Shown here piece by piece: positions 46,691 to 55,391 of a stretch of DNA of 64,000 nucleotides. The notes beneath the pieces were generated by a model. That model was given only the letters and a program-made list of their open reading frames with translations, was not told the origin of the DNA and did not search any database. The translations under genes and the position numbers were made by a program. The first letter of the stretch is position 1; the number at the start of each line of letters is the position of its first letter. This stretch comes from Spirochaeta cellobiosiphila DSM 17781 (GTDB lineage Bacteria > Spirochaetota > Spirochaetia > DSM-17781). Location: the NCBI RefSeq assembly GCF_000426705.1, contig NZ_AUFW01000007.1:186001-250000 (forward strand), given 5' to 3'.

Positions 46691-48207
46691 TCAGATACTC
46701 CCTCAGTAGTTCCTGCCATCATCAATCCTATCTTTTCCATCGACCAATCTTTTTGTGACAAAATCCCCATAAACTCACCACTATGGATGACTGCTATCTG
46801 GTCACAGACTTCAAATAATTCTTCTAAATCTTCAGAAACTAACAAAACAGCCCCACCCTGATTACGTCTCTCAAGTATTTGCTTTCTAATATATTCTGTA
46901 GCGCCCACATCTAATCCATAGGTAGGATGACTGGCAATCAATAAATCTGGTTGTTGAACAATCTCTCTACCAAGTATTAGCTTCTGGATATTACCACCAG
47001 ACAAGTTTCTCGTTCTATGGACAATCCCAGGGGCAGAGACTTGAAAGAGATCCATCAACATCTCTGCATGGGTTCGAATGGATTTGTAATCAAGAAACAT
47101 GAAATCTGAAAAAGGTTTATTATGATGATGTTTGAGAACGGAATTTTCAAAAATCATTAAATTGGGTACAATACCAAAACGAATTCTTTCTTCAGGGACA
47201 TGCCCTACTCCCATATTGCTGATAACTCTGGCAGATTCATTAGTGATGTCCTTATCTGCAATAATAACTTGTCCACTGAGGGCCGGTCGCAAACCAGTAA
47301 TAGATTCAACTAATTCCCGTTGTCCATTCCCTGATACTCCGGCAATACCAAAAACCTGGTTTTTTCTTACTTCGAAGGATATATCCTTTACAGATTCTAA
47401 GCCTCTGTCATCTCGGACTCTAAGGTGCTTTACACTAAGAACAACATCACCAGGTTCTAATTCAGGTTTGTCAAAGCTAAACAACACTTCTCGCCCAACC
47501 ATCATCTTGGCAAGCTCAGAGGGACTAAAATCAGCACGATCCATCTCGCCAACCTTCTGGCCCTTTCTTAAAACTAGTGCTCTATCACATATGTTTAGGA
47601 TTTCTTCCATTTTATGAGTGATAATAATAATGGCATGGCCATCAGCTTTCATAACTCTTAATATCCGGAACAAGTCTTCTGCTTCTTGTGGAGTCAATAC
47701 AGAGGTAGGTTCATCTAGAATCAATAGATCTGCCCCATGCATCAGTGCTTTTACGATTTCTACTCTTTGAAGCTCTCCTGCTGATAGATGATAGATTTTT
47801 TCATCAGGATCAACATTGAGTCCATATTTTTCACCAAATTCCTTTATAGAATTTCGTATCTTTTTGATAGGATTAAAGAAAGGAATACCTCCCATACCCA
47901 TAGCAATATTCTCTGCTACCGTATGATTAGATACCAACATAAAATGCTGATGCACCATTCCTATCCCATAAGCAATAGAATCCTTAGGGTTTTTAAACCG
48001 GACAACTGTTCCATTTATAATCACCTGTCCTTCATCCTGATGGTATAATCCGTAAAGGATGTTCATCAAAGTAGACTTCCCAGCACCATTCTCACCCAAA
48101 AGTCCAAGTATTTCACCACCAAGAACTTTCAGATCAACATCTTTATTGGCATAAAAATCGTGAAACTTCTTGGAGATACCCTGCATTTCCAGAGTCTGGA
48201 TTCTCAT
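46687..48207 (-). CDS. Nucleoside-type ABC transporter ATPase with tandem ATP-binding domains
   Basis: A 506-residue protein with two ABC domains in one chain. The first has Walker A GENGAGKST, signature LSAGELQRVEI and Walker B LLILDEPTSVLTPQE; the second has VSGNGQRELVE in the Walker A position, signature LSGGNIQKLILGRE and LLIASHPTYGLDVGA as Walker B. The degenerate second half is normal for the RbsA/MglA/YufO group. It energises uptake by the two permeases. AGGAGG sits 7 nt before the ATG. A sulfotransferase gene lies between it and the binding-protein gene. Confidence 0.92.
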   Translation of the reverse strand: MRIQTLEMQGISKKFHDFYANKDVDLKVLGGEILGLLGENGAGKSTLMNILYGLYHQDEGQVIINGTVVRFKNPKDSIAYGIGMVHQHFMLVSNHTVAENIAMGMGGIPFFNPIKKIRNSIKEFGEKYGLNVDPDEKIYHLSAGELQRVEIVKALMHGADLLILDEPTSVLTPQEAEDLFRILRVMKADGHAIIIITHKMEEILNICDRALVLRKGQKVGEMDRADFSPSELAKMMVGREVLFSFDKPELEPGDVVLSVKHLRVRDDRGLESVKDISFEVRKNQVFGIAGVSGNGQRELVESITGLRPALSGQVIIADKDITNESARVISNMGVGHVPEERIRFGIVPNLMIFENSVLKHHHNKPFSDFMFLDYKSIRTHAEMLMDLFQVSAPGIVHRTRNLSGGNIQKLILGREIVQQPDLLIASHPTYGLDVGATEYIRKQILERRNQGGAVLLVSEDLEELFEVCDQIAVIHSGEFMGILSQKDWSMEKIGLMMAGTTEGVSE

Positions 48208-48294
48208 GACAGAGCCTCCTATAAATTGAGTAAATTATTGAGATAAAAGATAATTTTAGGGAGTATTCCTTTGTTATTCAATAGGATAAAGATA

Positions 48295-49272
48295 TTATGA
48301 TAAACCTTGTATCCTATAAAAGGGGGAAAACCATTGAGGTAATGTAAAATGACGATACTTGGGATCTATTTTTTCTAACTTTTGAACCCATAAATCTTCT
48401 CCACCATAACCATAGCCCAACATAAATTCCGAACAATGTTCCATCAATTTTGACACCCTATAACGCCCCCATTGGCGCCACCCTTGGTAGTTTCTAGAAT
48501 TTTTTTTGGAATGCTTTGGTTTAGTTAATCTATTACTATCATAATACGTTTGACCTTCCATGGATGATCCATCAACAGCATATTGAAGCATATTGGTAAA
48601 GTATCCATCCTTGGTCTCTTTGCTAAATAAATCTTCAAATCGATATATTCTGATGTTAGGTAGATTTTTACATCGCTCCATGACAAATCGATTTAGATAA
48701 TTATACCACCAGCAGTATTTTTCAAATTTATTCATATTATGCCATTTATCATGATAAGGGTCTTCTTTCAGATCTTCTGCAGAAACACTTAATCCCCAAT
48801 CAAAAGATCCATAAAGAATATACTCTGTTGTTGGAAGAGCTGAGGCCACCCAATTACGGGGATCTCTTATAATAAATATCAACTTCGAATCAGGAAATAC
48901 TTGGGGTATCAAATCAAATACGCCAAAAAGATGACCTGAAGATTCTATATAAAGCTCCTCAGCTCCTTTTTCGATATAGTGGGATCTCATCTTTCTAATA
49001 TAATGAATAGCTTCATCATCAGATATTTTTCCTTTTGCCCTTAAATTACTAAGAGTGTACATACTGTACTTTGGATTCAATTGTCCTAAGCTCATATGGT
49101 AAAGCCCAAAGTCTTTAATATTTTCCAGAAATAACTTTGGTTTTGTTAACCATAAGGTTCCAGGTTCATGAACAGAACGACATTGAGGAATCATTTCAGA
49201 TAAAGAATCCGCCAGAAATTGAGTTCCTGTTCGACCAGTGGAACTTATGAATACCATTTTCTTATCAGTCAT
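48295..49272 (-). CDS. Sulfotransferase-family protein
   Basis: A 325-residue protein. STGRTGTQFLADSL at residues 10-23 is the 5'-phosphosulfate (P-loop-like) motif for PAPS, and LIFIIRDPRNWVASAL (about 137-152) is the 3'-phosphate motif. HEPGTLW and the Trp/Tyr-rich CWWYNYLNRF fit carbohydrate-type sulfotransferases. It would move sulfate from PAPS to a sugar, lipid or peptide acceptor; the acceptor is not known. There is no signal peptide. It sits between the BMP binding-protein gene and the ABC ATPase gene, though it has no obvious link with nucleoside uptake, and the terminator of the former precedes it. No Shine-Dalgarno is clear. Insertion into an older operon is inferred. Confidence 0.8.
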   Translation of the reverse strand: MTDKKMVFISSTGRTGTQFLADSLSEMIPQCRSVHEPGTLWLTKPKLFLENIKDFGLYHMSLGQLNPKYSMYTLSNLRAKGKISDDEAIHYIRKMRSHYIEKGAEELYIESSGHLFGVFDLIPQVFPDSKLIFIIRDPRNWVASALPTTEYILYGSFDWGLSVSAEDLKEDPYHDKWHNMNKFEKYCWWYNYLNRFVMERCKNLPNIRIYRFEDLFSKETKDGYFTNMLQYAVDGSSMEGQTYYDSNRLTKPKHSKKNSRNYQGWRQWGRYRVSKLMEHCSEFMLGYGYGGEDLWVQKLEKIDPKYRHFTLPQWFSPFYRIQGLS

Positions 49273-49320
49273 ACTTAAAGGATCTCATATATTTACTAAT
49301 AAGCAAGAATCTAATTGTTA

Positions 49321-49354
49321 TTTTTTAATTAAAAAAGGAGCCCTAAGGGCTCCT
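49321..49354 (-). terminator. Terminator of the BMP binding-protein gene
   Basis: AGGAGCCC and GGGCTCCT pair around TTA on the minus strand, followed by a T run. It lies directly past the stop codon and separates this gene from the sulfotransferase and transporter genes. Confidence 0.88.
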
Positions 49355-49358
49355 TCAT

Positions 49359-50531
49359 TTATTCAGAAGGGACACTACCTAATACATTATCTACATAATA
49401 CATCATAGATAGTAATTGATCTTTAGTAGCCATAGTTCCTTCAGATAATTGAAGATTTCCTTCATTATCATAAAGTGGTCCTACATAAGGATCAAAAGAT
49501 TCTCGACCTTCTTTCATTTGTGCATATCGTTTTACAACAAGATCGTACACAGAGATAGTTCCAAGGTCAGGAGTCTCTACCATTTTAGCTTTAAGAGTTT
49601 CAACGTATTTAGGATTAACTAGTTCATCTACATTTTCACTAGCTCCCAATCGAGCGGCATCTTCTTTGGCTAACCACCATAAATCTTCGTTTGACCAGGT
49701 ACCGTTCTTGTAATCTGTTAAGATTTTATCATAAAGAGCAAACCAGTTGGAAATTTGTCCAGAAAGCAGTGTATCCTCACCATAAGACTGCATAGGAGTA
49801 TAGTGGCTGAAAGTATAGACATTTTTACCTTCTTCCATTAACTCTTGACCAACTTCAACAACGGCAGGGGTATCTTCTGTAAATGCCAGGACATCAGATC
49901 CTGCAGCTACAAGAGCCTGAGCTGCTTCTCTTGCTTTCTCAGGACCATACCAGGCATATGTCCATCTAACATCAACTTTGGCATCAGGATTAGTGGCCTT
50001 AACACCAAGAGCATAAGCATCAATGTGACGTACTAATTCAGGTGTTGGGAAAGCCGCCACATAACCAACTTTGTCTGTTTCTGTCATTGCACCAGCCATT
50101 AACCCATTTAGGTAGTACATCTGATAAAGCTCAGAAAAATAAGTACCTAAGTTAGGTGCTTGTTTATATCCTGAACAGTGCATGAAGGTTACATCAGGAT
50201 ACATTTCTGCAGCTTTAACAGTGGCATCCATATAACCAAAACTAGTAGTAAAAATGATGTCACATTTTTCTTCATTTATCAAACGATCGATATATCTTCC
50301 TGCATCACCTTCAGGTACTGATTCGATGTAAACAGAATCAAACCAATCGTATTTTTCTTCCAACATTTTCCTAACTTCTTCATGTGCATAAGACCATCCA
50401 AAGTCGGCTGTAGGGCCTACATAAATAAACCCTGCTTTGATCTTGCCGTCTGTTCTTTCTTCCTGTCCACCAGCAGCAAATACTGTGGCAGCCATGAGAA
50501 TAGAAAGGGCAACAAGAAGTAATTTCTTCAT
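49359..50531 (-). CDS. BMP-family (PnrA-like) substrate-binding protein
   Basis: A 390-residue exported binding protein. The signal peptide ends VFAAGGQEERTD, without a lipobox Cys. Family motifs are KAGFIYVGPTADFGWSYAHEEV, CDIIFTTSFGYMDATVKAAEMYPDVTFMHCSG, LNGLMAGAMTETDKVGYVAAFP and VLAFTEDTPAVVEVGQE. Proteins of this family bind purine nucleosides (PnrA of Treponema) or, in others, sugars. AAGGAG lies 7 nt before the ATG. It precedes the permease/ATPase genes with a terminator and a sulfotransferase gene between. Confidence 0.92.
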   Translation of the reverse strand: MKKLLLVALSILMAATVFAAGGQEERTDGKIKAGFIYVGPTADFGWSYAHEEVRKMLEEKYDWFDSVYIESVPEGDAGRYIDRLINEEKCDIIFTTSFGYMDATVKAAEMYPDVTFMHCSGYKQAPNLGTYFSELYQMYYLNGLMAGAMTETDKVGYVAAFPTPELVRHIDAYALGVKATNPDAKVDVRWTYAWYGPEKAREAAQALVAAGSDVLAFTEDTPAVVEVGQELMEEGKNVYTFSHYTPMQSYGEDTLLSGQISNWFALYDKILTDYKNGTWSNEDLWWLAKEDAARLGASENVDELVNPKYVETLKAKMVETPDLGTISVYDLVVKRYAQMKEGRESFDPYVGPLYDNEGNLQLSEGTMATKDQLLSMMYYVDNVLGSVPSE

Positions 50532-50569
50532 TAATATCTCCTTTTCAGCTTTAATTTTAACCTTATCGA

Positions 50570-51187
50570 CTATGCAGAGAAAATGTCAATCTGCAATACT
50601 CCAGCAATTCCTGTTAATATCATTTGTGCAGCCATAGCAGATAAAACCAGACCTGTAATCTTACTAAGGATAGCAATGCCCTGTTTACCAATTAGTTTTT
50701 CTATGGATCCAGCAACAAAAAGAAACAACATGGCACAAATGACAGCGAGAATCAAAACACCAAGAGTTACAATCCTATCCACTAATCCTGACGTTTCTAC
50801 TCCCATAACAAGTAGATATCCAGTTGTGGCTGGCCCGATTACCACAGGCATAGCTAAAGGAACGACAGCAATGTCCTCTTCCTGAATCTCCTTTTCTGAG
50901 TTGGACTTTTTATTACCCTGTACCAAATTCACAGCACTAAGCATTAGTAGGATACCTGTTCCTACCCTGAAGGAGTTTAGAGTTATCCCAAAAAGAGAAA
51001 AAATAGTGGGACCACCAAAAAATAAGACTATCGATATCAATATCACTGAGATCAAAACCTTTGAGGCTACTTTCCTTTTTTGGCTCAAAGAGTATCCCTG
51101 TGTAAGAGATAAAAATTTTGAGACAACAAAGAAAGGGGTCATAAGGAAAAAGAACTTCAAATATATGGATAAATATTCATTAAACAT
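50570..51187 (-). CDS. MarC-family inner-membrane protein
   Basis: A 205-residue protein from the ATG at 51187 with six hydrophobic segments. The family repeat is seen as FFLMTPFFVVSKFLSLTQG and, in the second half, PLAMPVVIGPATTGYLLVMG. The function of MarC proteins is not established; the old link with antibiotic resistance has been withdrawn. A frame start at TTG 51193 is possible, but the promoter position favours 51187. It lies 38 bp upstream of the BMP gene on the same strand. Confidence 0.85.
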   Translation of the reverse strand: MFNEYLSIYLKFFFLMTPFFVVSKFLSLTQGYSLSQKRKVASKVLISVILISIVLFFGGPTIFSLFGITLNSFRVGTGILLMLSAVNLVQGNKKSNSEKEIQEEDIAVVPLAMPVVIGPATTGYLLVMGVETSGLVDRIVTLGVLILAVICAMLFLFVAGSIEKLIGKQGIAILSKITGLVLSAMAAQMILTGIAGVLQIDIFSA

Positions 51188-51194
51188 AGACAAG

Positions 51195-51223
51195 AAAATA
51201 AACCATGTTCCATTTTATTTAAA
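51195..51223 (-). promoter_or_regulatory. Possible leaderless promoter of the marC-family gene
   Basis: TTTAAA (51223-51218), 17 bp, TATTTT (51200-51195), then seven bases CTTGTCT and the ATG at 51187. Both boxes are weak matches, but the spacing equals that of leuS and carD. Confidence 0.35.
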
Positions 51224-51271
51224 GCATTGTTTTCTCTAAATAAATAAACTATATTAGTTCAAGGAATAGTT

Positions 51272-52402
51272 ATGGAAGATTGGCATTCAAATCTTGAGCT
51301 TCTCAAACATTATGACGTACTCCAGAAGACAGGTATATGGGAACAACTTGATCTATTAAATGGAAAAATCAAGGATCAACAGGAACTTATATCTGAAGCC
51401 ATCGAGCTATTCCAAAAGGATAGTATTGACTCGATCATTGAGTATGTAACCAGTAAACTACTTAATAAGTTTGTTCCAGAGAACTTAGTATTTCTTCTTC
51501 AAGAAGGAGCTTTTTCGGACACCTTAAGAACTATCTGGTTCAAAAATATGAAGCCCTATGAAGGGACTGATCATATAAAATCCTTAACATCATGTACTAA
51601 ATTTTTTACAGAATTCCCCAATTCCATCAGCTTCAACTTATTAGAATACAAATTAGAAAATGAGTCTTTTATTAACTCTCTACGTTACTATAATCCTGAG
51701 ATCATAGTCCCCATAGTAGGGATTGGAGGACTCAACGGACTTATTCTCATTGGAAATAAGGTTATTGGCGAAGGTTTTGATAGAGAAGAAATATATTATT
51801 TAGATACACTCATGAAGTTTGCCTCTATGAGTATTCAAAACAACCTTAACCACCAAAGTGCCATTACTGATTTCAAGACCCGTTTATATAATCATTCTTT
51901 CTTTATTAGACGATTAGAAGAGGAATTAAGTCGTTTAGAACGCTATGATGAAGAAGCTGCTCTATTGGTACTTGATGTTGATAAATTCAAAGTCTTCAAC
52001 GATACCCATGGACATTTGGCAGGAGATCAGGTCCTTTATCATGTTTCACGTGCTGTGGAAGATACTATTCGTAAAGGAGATATTGCTGCCAGATTCGGTG
52101 GAGAAGAATTCGTAGTCCTTCTGGCTAGAACTGGGCAATTTGAAGCTTTCAAAGTAGCAGAACGTATTCGCAATAAGATTGCCGATATGACAGTAGATTT
52201 CCAAGGGAAGCAACTCAAAGTAACTGTTAGCATAGGTGGTTGTCATGTTAACAAACGCCGTTTGGTTCATGCTACAAAATTAATTGAGCAAGCAGATTCA
52301 GCTTTGTACAATTCCAAAGATAAAGGAAGAAATCAGACCAATTTCTTTGAACCCGGTTTTTACTTTCTCAGTAAAGTAGCTGCCTTACAATTATCAAGCT
52401 AG
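51272..52402 (+). CDS. Diguanylate cyclase (GGDEF) with N-terminal GAF-like sensor
   Basis: A 376-residue cytosolic enzyme that makes cyclic di-GMP. Residues about 1-200 are GAF-like (IVPIVGIGGLNGLILIGNKVIGEGFDREEIYYLDTLMKFAS) and the GGDEF domain spans about 200-365. The active site is GGEEF in RFGGEEFVVLLA, and RKGD five residues before it forms the inhibitory I-site (RxxD), so it should be active and product-inhibited. DIDG-equivalent VLDVDKFKVFNDTHGH binds substrate and metal. The predicted promoter is TTGTTT, 17 bp, TATATT near 51225-51255; AAGGA lies 7 nt before the ATG. Confidence 0.93.
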   Translation: MEDWHSNLELLKHYDVLQKTGIWEQLDLLNGKIKDQQELISEAIELFQKDSIDSIIEYVTSKLLNKFVPENLVFLLQEGAFSDTLRTIWFKNMKPYEGTDHIKSLTSCTKFFTEFPNSISFNLLEYKLENESFINSLRYYNPEIIVPIVGIGGLNGLILIGNKVIGEGFDREEIYYLDTLMKFASMSIQNNLNHQSAITDFKTRLYNHSFFIRRLEEELSRLERYDEEAALLVLDVDKFKVFNDTHGHLAGDQVLYHVSRAVEDTIRKGDIAARFGGEEFVVLLARTGQFEAFKVAERIRNKIADMTVDFQGKQLKVTVSIGGCHVNKRRLVHATKLIEQADSALYNSKDKGRNQTNFFEPGFYFLSKVAALQLSS

Positions 52403-52465
52403 ACAACTCTCCTGTACACCTGTTATATATTAAACATTATTAATAAATACTTAAGGCGGGTACAG

Positions 52466-53077
52466 ATGAAAAACGATTTAACCCTGATTACTCTCGACCT
52501 GGAGGGTGTTCTCGTTCCTGAAATATGGATAGGTTTTGCCGAACAAACTGGTATTGAAGAACTCAAGCTGACAACAAGAGATATACCGGATTATGATGAA
52601 CTCATGCAAAAAAGACTAAGAATTCTTAAAGACAAGGGCTATAAAATTCAAGACATTAAAAAAGTTATTGATAGACTTAGTCCTTTAGAAGGAGCAAAGG
52701 CCTTCCTTGATGAATTACGACATCGCACTCAAGTTGTCATACTTTCTGACACCTTTACACAGTTTGCCGGCCCTTTGATGGAACAGCTTAATTTACCTAC
52801 GATCTTTTGCAATACTCTCATTGTAGATGAAGAAGGTAATATTACAAATTACCGTTTACGTCAAAAGGATGGGAAAAAAATCGCTGTACAGAACTTTCAA
52901 AATATGGGCCTACAAGTTTATGCGGCTGGGGATTCCTTCAACGATACAGGGATGCTTTTGCAAGCAGAGCAGGGCTTTTTCTTTAATCCACCAGACAGTT
53001 GTATTAAGCAATTTCCCCAGATACCTATAACAAGGAACTATGAAGAATTACTTGTTAAGTTTAAGGAATATATTTAA
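52466..53077 (+). CDS. thrH: ThrH-like phosphoserine phosphatase/homoserine phosphotransferase
   Basis: A 203-residue HAD-family enzyme. Motif I is LDLEGVLVPE with the nucleophile Asp and Glu in place of the second Asp, as in ThrH. FAEQTGIEELKLTTRDIPDYDELM matches ThrH closely. Motif II is VILSDTFTQF, motif III the Lys near QKDGKK and motif IV AAGDSFNDTGML. ThrH removes phosphate from phosphoserine and can pass it to homoserine, linking serine and threonine synthesis. AAGG lies 10 nt before the ATG. Its last 17 bp overlap the 3' end of the opposite kinase gene. Confidence 0.9.
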   Translation: MKNDLTLITLDLEGVLVPEIWIGFAEQTGIEELKLTTRDIPDYDELMQKRLRILKDKGYKIQDIKKVIDRLSPLEGAKAFLDELRHRTQVVILSDTFTQFAGPLMEQLNLPTIFCNTLIVDEEGNITNYRLRQKDGKKIAVQNFQNMGLQVYAAGDSFNDTGMLLQAEQGFFFNPPDSCIKQFPQIPITRNYEELLVKFKEYI

Positions 53078-55391
53078 TTATTGCCGACTCAGCCGCCTTC
53101 AAGGCGGCTTCTAGCTCGATGATGTCATCAGATATACCCGCTGCGACAGCTTTTTTTGCCTTGGCTTCTATAATTTCACCTATATCACCTAATTGACGAA
53201 GAGATATGTTACGACAACTTCCTTTAATAGAATGAGATTCATATTCAAGACGTTGAAAATCACTTTCACTCAAAGCTTGTTTCATTGTATGGATTTGATT
53301 CTTCATTTTTTCCATTATTTGATTAAGCAATGTCTCAACCATTTCACCATCCCCCATGAATGTATCTAGAGCATCCTTATAATCAAAGATATAAGAATCA
53401 AGATTTTCCCTGGCGTTATCTATACTATCTAACTCATTGATTTCTTCTGTATCATAATCCAAACTTTTATCAGGCCACTTAAGTTGATTAATAACTTTCT
53501 CGATATCAGCTTTTTGAAAAGGTTTAGTGACAAAGCCAACCAAACCTGCTTTAAAACATTCCTCTTTTTCAGAAGGGAGGGCATTTGCTGTAACAGCAAT
53601 AATAGGATTATGAAATCCTTCAGATATTAATTGCCTGGAGGCATCAAGACCATTTAGCCTTGGCATATGCATATCCATAAAAACTATATCAGGATGGTAT
53701 TTTTGTGTTAATTCTACTGCTTCAATACCATCATATGCCAAAATAACCTTATATCCCAATTTTTTAATTATAGCCTCAAAAAGGGTTATATTAACCTCAT
53801 TATCTTCCGCAATCAAACAAGTTAGGGTTCGCTTATTCTCTATAGGCTCAGGTTCAGATTCTGTAATAATGGTTAATTCTTCTTCAAAATCAGAGACATT
53901 TGAAATCACCCTAAATAGAGTCTCAAACAATTCTCTACGCTTAACTGGTTTTATTATGTAATCGTCAAACCAATGAAGCATTCGCATTTTTGCAGTTTCA
54001 GGGCTAACACCAGCACTGTTCATAAGAATCATTTTCAGATTACCAAGCAAGGGATTATCCCTAATCTCGTGAGCTAATCGCCACCCATCCATGACAGGCA
54101 TATTTTTATCAATAAGGGCAACATCAAAATGGATTTGACTTTGTGTCCACATTGATATTTGGCTTAGTGCTTTCTTACCAGAATCAGCTTCATAAACAAG
54201 GCATCCCCATTCTTCTAAGTACTGCTTTATAATGCGGCGGGACATATCATTATCATCAACTAACAGAACTGTTGTCCCTTTGAAGAAATTACTGGGAAGA
54301 TAGTGGTACAGATTAGATTGCTCTTGTGTCTCAACAGGAATATTAAAAAAGAATTCCGTACCTTGACCAAATACACTTTTCACATCGATATAACCATCCA
54401 TTAATTCCACAAGGTTTTTACAGATGGCCAAACCCAATCCTGACCCACCATATATTCGTGTTGTAGAATTATCTATTTGGGAAAAAGATTTAAAAAGCAA
54501 TCCCACCCTATCTTCTGGAATACCTATCCCCGTATCTTTAACCCCCAATCTCAAATAGGGAGTTTCTTTTTCAATCTTAGCTAATGAAACAGTTACCAAG
54601 ATTTCCCCGGAAGATGTGAATTTTACAGCATTATTGAACAAGTTTAGAATAACTTGCCTTAATCTAATAGGATCTCCCACTAATAAGTGCGGAACTTCTT
54701 TGTCAAACTCTAAACCAACCTCCAATCCCTTATTAAAGGCCTGAAGTGAAACCATATCAACAGTTTGTTCTAGTAATTCAAATAGATCGAAGGGAATAGA
54801 TTCTAATTCCAAACGTCCGGCTTCAATTTTTGAATAATCCAGAACATCATTAATTAAATCTAGTAATATTCTACCAGCAAAAATGATTTGATCAGAATAC
54901 TCCTTTTGCTCTTCATTCAAATCTGTTTCACTAAGTAGACTAGAAAGTCCATTAATCGTGTGAAGAGGGGTACGGATCTCATGACTAATATTGGCAAGAA
55001 ATTCTGATTTACTCTGAGTGGCTCGTTCAGCTTGTAGTACGGCTTCCTCTAAAACGAGTCTTTCCTCATGATGAGTAGTGATATCCACCATAAAAATAAT
55101 AATCACATCACTAAATGATCTAGTTTTTAGAGAAAAAGTAAGATCCTTGTCTTGCTTGGTTTTAAAGACAAAATCACCTCTTTGTGATTTATCATTTCCG
55201 ACCCATTTTTTAAAATGCTCCCACTCAGAAAGGTGGAGGAACCAAGTAAATTTTGTACCAAGAACTTCTGACTCATCATAACCCATCCATTTATAGAATT
55301 GATCATTTGTCTCTTGAATCCGCCCTTCTTTATCTATAAAGACAACAGGAAAAGGAATTAAAGAAAACCAATTATCACAATGGATGTCCAA
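53061..55391 (-). CDS. Hybrid sensor histidine kinase: PAS-HisKA-HATPase-REC-REC-HPt
   Basis: A 776-residue cytosolic kinase. PAS at about residues 8-110 (FVVFIDKEGRIQETNDQFYKWMGY-type), HisKA with NISHEIRTPLHTIN (His near 135), HATPase (LNLFNNAVKFT, DTGIGIP, GGSGLGLAI), first receiver about 373-490 (phosphoacceptor in VALIDKNMPVMDG), second receiver about 522-640 (IVFMDMHMPRLNG) and a C-terminal HPt with YESHSIKGSCRNI (His near 718). All relay residues are present, so a full His-Asp-His-Asp relay is possible. The start is TTG at 55391, within the end of the upstream receiver gene (17-bp overlap), which points to translational coupling and a shared role. Confidence 0.92.
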   Translation of the reverse strand: MDIHCDNWFSLIPFPVVFIDKEGRIQETNDQFYKWMGYDESEVLGTKFTWFLHLSEWEHFKKWVGNDKSQRGDFVFKTKQDKDLTFSLKTRSFSDVIIIFMVDITTHHEERLVLEEAVLQAERATQSKSEFLANISHEIRTPLHTINGLSSLLSETDLNEEQKEYSDQIIFAGRILLDLINDVLDYSKIEAGRLELESIPFDLFELLEQTVDMVSLQAFNKGLEVGLEFDKEVPHLLVGDPIRLRQVILNLFNNAVKFTSSGEILVTVSLAKIEKETPYLRLGVKDTGIGIPEDRVGLLFKSFSQIDNSTTRIYGGSGLGLAICKNLVELMDGYIDVKSVFGQGTEFFFNIPVETQEQSNLYHYLPSNFFKGTTVLLVDDNDMSRRIIKQYLEEWGCLVYEADSGKKALSQISMWTQSQIHFDVALIDKNMPVMDGWRLAHEIRDNPLLGNLKMILMNSAGVSPETAKMRMLHWFDDYIIKPVKRRELFETLFRVISNVSDFEEELTIITESEPEPIENKRTLTCLIAEDNEVNITLFEAIIKKLGYKVILAYDGIEAVELTQKYHPDIVFMDMHMPRLNGLDASRQLISEGFHNPIIAVTANALPSEKEECFKAGLVGFVTKPFQKADIEKVINQLKWPDKSLDYDTEEINELDSIDNARENLDSYIFDYKDALDTFMGDGEMVETLLNQIMEKMKNQIHTMKQALSESDFQRLEYESHSIKGSCRNISLRQLGDIGEIIEAKAKKAVAAGISDDIIELEAALKAAESAIIKYIP
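53092..53108. terminator. 17-bp palindrome at the thrH/kinase 3' overlap
   Basis: GCCGCCTT-C-AAGGCGGC is a perfect 8-bp dyad 15 bp past the thrH stop and inside the last codons of the kinase gene (coding Ala-Ala-Leu-Lys-Ala-Ala). It may end thrH transcripts, but the T run is weak. Confidence 0.45.

Noticed and set aside
48200-49360. Sulfotransferase as cargo of an insertion sequence
   Set aside because: No transposase, terminal inverted repeats or target duplications are seen around it.
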